A DNA stretch of 7,730 nucleotides from Lysobacterales bacterium CG02_land_8_20_14_3_00_62_12. GTDB taxonomy: Bacteria; Pseudomonadota; Gammaproteobacteria; Xanthomonadales; Ahniellaceae. Made by a program: the position numbers and the translations under genes. This document shows, piece after piece, positions 5,942-7,730 of this stretch. Position 1 is the first letter of the stretch. Each line of letters begins with the position of its first letter. Below the pieces are notes generated by a model. It did no database searches and was not told where the DNA came from. It was given only the letters and a program-made list of their open reading frames with translations. The stretch is from positions 1 through 7,730 of the forward strand of contig PEUI01000347.1 of NCBI GenBank assembly GCA_002785585.1, read 5' to 3'.

Positions 5942-6715
5942 CTATTGCCGCAAGCCAGTACCGCGCTGCAATAGCAGCAGCGAACCGCCGCCGAGCAGCA
6001 CGGCGAAGCCGGTCATCAGCGTCAGCGCGGTGCCGATGCCGACGTCGCTGATGCCGAGCAGGCCGTAGCGAAAGGCGTTGACCATGTACAAGATCGGATT
6101 GAAGTGGCTGATGGTTTTCCAGACCGGCGGCAGCAGGCTGACCGAATAGAACACGCCACCCAAGTAGGTCAGCGGTGTCAGCACAAACGTCGGGATGATG
6201 GCGATGTCGTCGAACTTCTTGGCAAACATGGCGTTGATGAAGCCGGCAAAGGCAAACACCAGCGCGGTCAACAACAAGGTGACCAAGGTAATCAAGGGAT
6301 GGGCGACGCGGATCTCGGTGAAGCACATCGCCACCAGCAGCACCATGCCGCCGACCATCAACCCGCGCAGCAGTGCGCCGATCACGTAGCCGCTCAAGAT
6401 CACCCAGTTCGGCGTCGGGGTGACCAGCATTTCTTCGATGAAGCGCTGAAACTTGGCGCCGAAGAAGCTCGACACAATGTTGCCGTAACTGTTCTGGATC
6501 ACGCTCATCATGATCAGCCCAGGCACGATGAAGTCGATGTAGGGCAGGCCATCCATGGTGCCGATGCGGCCGCCGATCATCTTGCCGAAAATGACGAAAT
6601 ACAGCGTCATGGTGATCGTCGGCGGGACCAGGGTTTGACCCCAGATGCGCAGGATGCGGCGGACCTCGCGGCCGACGATGGTTTTGAACGCGACCCAGTT
6701 GCCATGGCCGTTCAT
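5942..6715 (-). CDS. yadH: ABC-2 type exporter permease, YadH family
   Basis: This 257-residue inner-membrane protein is the permease partner of the upstream ATPase. It has about six hydrophobic segments (roughly 28-45, 60-78, 108-130, 140-162, 172-193 and 228-250), as in the ABC-2 family. Long stretches agree with E. coli YadH (about 256 residues) as I recall it: QTLVPPTITMTLYF, FIVPGLIMMSVI, SSFFGAKFQR, PTFVLTPLTYLGGVFYS and a C-terminal QRGTGLRQ. The ATG at 6715 overlaps the ATPase stop as ATGA, with AGGA (complement of 6725-6728) nine bases upstream, so translation is probably coupled. The open frame continues upstream to 6934, but only as an out-of-frame reading of the ATPase gene. The exported substrate is not known for YadGH and nothing nearby indicates one. 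Confidence 0.93.
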   Translation of the reverse strand: MNGHGNWVAFKTIVGREVRRILRIWGQTLVPPTITMTLYFVIFGKMIGGRIGTMDGLPYIDFIVPGLIMMSVIQNSYGNIVSSFFGAKFQRFIEEMLVTPTPNWVILSGYVIGALLRGLMVGGMVLLVAMCFTEIRVAHPLITLVTLLLTALVFAFAGFINAMFAKKFDDIAIIPTFVLTPLTYLGGVFYSVSLLPPVWKTISHFNPILYMVNAFRYGLLGISDVGIGTALTLMTGFAVLLGGGSLLLLQRGTGLRQ

Positions 6716-7656
6716 GCGCCACCGTCCTGGCCGCGTTCGACCAGATTGAGAAACAGTTCTTCCAGCCGATTGGATTTGTTGCGCAAGGAACGCACTTCGA
6801 TGCCGGCCTTGCTGAGATCGGCAAACAGGCCGTTGAGCGCGGTGCCCTTGGGGACTTCCACTTCGAGCGTGGTGTCGTCGATGCGCTTGAGTTGCACGCC
6901 GCTGCTCAGCGGAATGACGTCGCAGCGTTGGCACAAGTCAAGCACAAAGGTTTCCCGGTCGAGTTTGGCCAGCAGTGATCGCATATCGGTGTTTTCGACA
7001 ATCAGGCCGTGATCGACAATGGCGATGTGGCGACAGAGTTGCTCGGCTTCCTCCAGATAATGCGTGGTCAGGACGACGCTGGTGCCGGCGCGATTGATGT
7101 CCACGACATAGCTCCACATCGCGCGCCGAATTTCGATATCGACGCCGGCGGTCGGCTCATCGAGGATCAGCAACCGCGGCTCATGCACCATCGCCCGGGC
7201 GATCATCAGGCGACGTTTCATGCCACCGGAGAGCGCGCGCGAAATGCCATGGGCTTTATCCCAGAGCGACAGGCGGCGTAGGTTTTTTTCGGCGCGCTCC
7301 TTGGCTTCGGCGCGCTCGATGCCGTAGAAACCGGCCTGATTCACCACGATCTCGAATGGGGTTTCGAACTGGTTGAAGTTGATCTCCTGCGGCACCACGC
7401 CGATGCAGGACAAAGCCTTGGCGCGCTCGGCGATCAGGTCATGGCCGAAAATCCGGATGCTGCCGGAACTCGGCGTGACCAAGGTGCAGACGCTGCCGAT
7501 CAGCGTCGATTTACCGGCGCCATTGGGGCCGAGCAAAGCAAAAAAATCACCGGGTTCGACCCGCAACGAGACGCCTCTCAAGGCTTGTACACCGTTGTCG
7601 TAAGTCTTTTTCAGTGCATCGATCTGTAAAGCCGGAACGCTCATCGGTGGGTTCAT
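6712..7656 (-). CDS. yadG: ABC exporter ATP-binding protein, YadG family
   Basis: This 314-residue cytoplasmic ATPase powers the exporter formed with YadH. All ABC motifs are intact: Walker A GPNGAGKST (43-51), Q-loop PQE with Gln90, signature LSGGM (142-146), Walker B LLILDEP (162-168), D-loop AGVD and the H-loop His199 (TTHYLEEAE). Agreement with E. coli YadG (about 308 residues) as recalled is extensive, including PFEIVVNQAGFYGIERAEA and the C-terminal RNKSNRLEELFLNLVE. The ATG at 7656 is the longest choice. The ATG at 7644 (MSVPALQIDALKKTY) fits the E. coli N-terminus better, and neither has a clear Shine-Dalgarno sequence. It is the first gene of a two-gene operon. The transported substrate is unknown. 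Confidence 0.94.
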   Translation of the reverse strand: MNPPMSVPALQIDALKKTYDNGVQALRGVSLRVEPGDFFALLGPNGAGKSTLIGSVCTLVTPSSGSIRIFGHDLIAERAKALSCIGVVPQEINFNQFETPFEIVVNQAGFYGIERAEAKERAEKNLRRLSLWDKAHGISRALSGGMKRRLMIARAMVHEPRLLILDEPTAGVDIEIRRAMWSYVVDINRAGTSVVLTTHYLEEAEQLCRHIAIVDHGLIVENTDMRSLLAKLDRETFVLDLCQRCDVIPLSSGVQLKRIDDTTLEVEVPKGTALNGLFADLSKAGIEVRSLRNKSNRLEELFLNLVERGQDGGA

Positions 7657-7659
7657 CTT

Positions 7660-7718
7660 GGCCGGTGCTTGGGGACGCGGCAGTATAGGGGAGCCCGGGG
7701 TGGCCGAGGCCGGTGCTT
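7660..7718. repeat. 11-bp direct repeat flanking the yadG -10 candidate
   Basis: ggccggtgctt occurs exactly at 7660-7670 and 7708-7718, 48 bases apart, with the putative -10 element between the copies. The arrangement could bind a regulator on both sides of the promoter, or be chance in GC-rich DNA. No known binding consensus is recognised. Confidence 0.3.
7682..7687 (-). promoter_or_regulatory. yadG: Possible -10 element of the yadGH promoter
   Basis: The minus strand reads TATACT here, five of six matches to the sigma-70 -10 consensus, in a strongly GC-rich surround. It lies 25 bases before the ATG at 7656 (37 before 7644), which implies a short leader. No good -35 hexamer appears 16-18 bases further upstream, so a weak or activator-dependent promoter is possible. 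Confidence 0.4.
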
Positions 7719-7730
7719 CGCTTTCGGCGT

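Noticed and set aside
5748..6824. Minus-strand 358-residue frame overlapping yadH
   Set aside because: It overlaps yadH in a different frame, extends into the peptidase 3' end, and lacks membrane segments or motifs.
6104..7012. Plus-strand 302-residue frame opposite yadGH
   Set aside because: It is antisense to two genes with complete ABC motifs, and its composition (Asp, His, Gln-rich) is typical of a shadow.

Overview
This is a high-G+C window from a bacterial chromosome. It suggests a Gammaproteobacterium, possibly of the Xanthomonadales group. That placement is an inference from three things: a DUF2167 membrane protein, a YadG/YadH-type ABC exporter that closely matches the E. coli proteins as I recall them, and a secreted C25-family peptidase with P-domain and GEVED modules. 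No database search was possible. I see no tRNA, rRNA, CRISPR array, insertion sequence or phage gene.

Layout, left to right. Bases 1-233 hold no gene I can support, but a GC-rich hairpin (200-225) lies just past the end of the first gene. Bases 234-1130 (minus strand) encode a DUF2167 membrane-anchored protein with a signal peptide and C-terminal membrane segments. Bases 1131-1626 are a divergent intergenic region of about 500 bp with two clear ribosome binding sites, a G-quadruplex-type motif and a short palindrome, but no clear promoter. Bases 1627-5889 (plus strand) encode the main gene: a 1420-residue exported cysteine peptidase of the gingipain family (C25). It has a signal peptide, a P domain, a cysteine-bracketed beta-rich module, a GEVED-type module, a fibronectin-like segment, a long linker and pro-region, and a C-terminal catalytic domain with a visible His/Cys pair. 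Bases 5890-5941 are a short purine-rich spacer between convergent genes. Bases 5942-7656 (minus strand) hold an ABC exporter operon, ATPase (yadG) then permease (yadH), overlapping by ATGA, with a possible -10 element just upstream.

The three units look transcriptionally independent: the DUF2167 gene and the peptidase diverge, and the peptidase and yadGH converge. Nothing in the sequence ties the exporter to the peptidase. The peptidase is the most unusual item. It belongs to a family best known from Bacteroidota type IX secretion substrates, yet it ends directly after the catalytic domain with no sorting domain. I do not see a new multi-gene system here.
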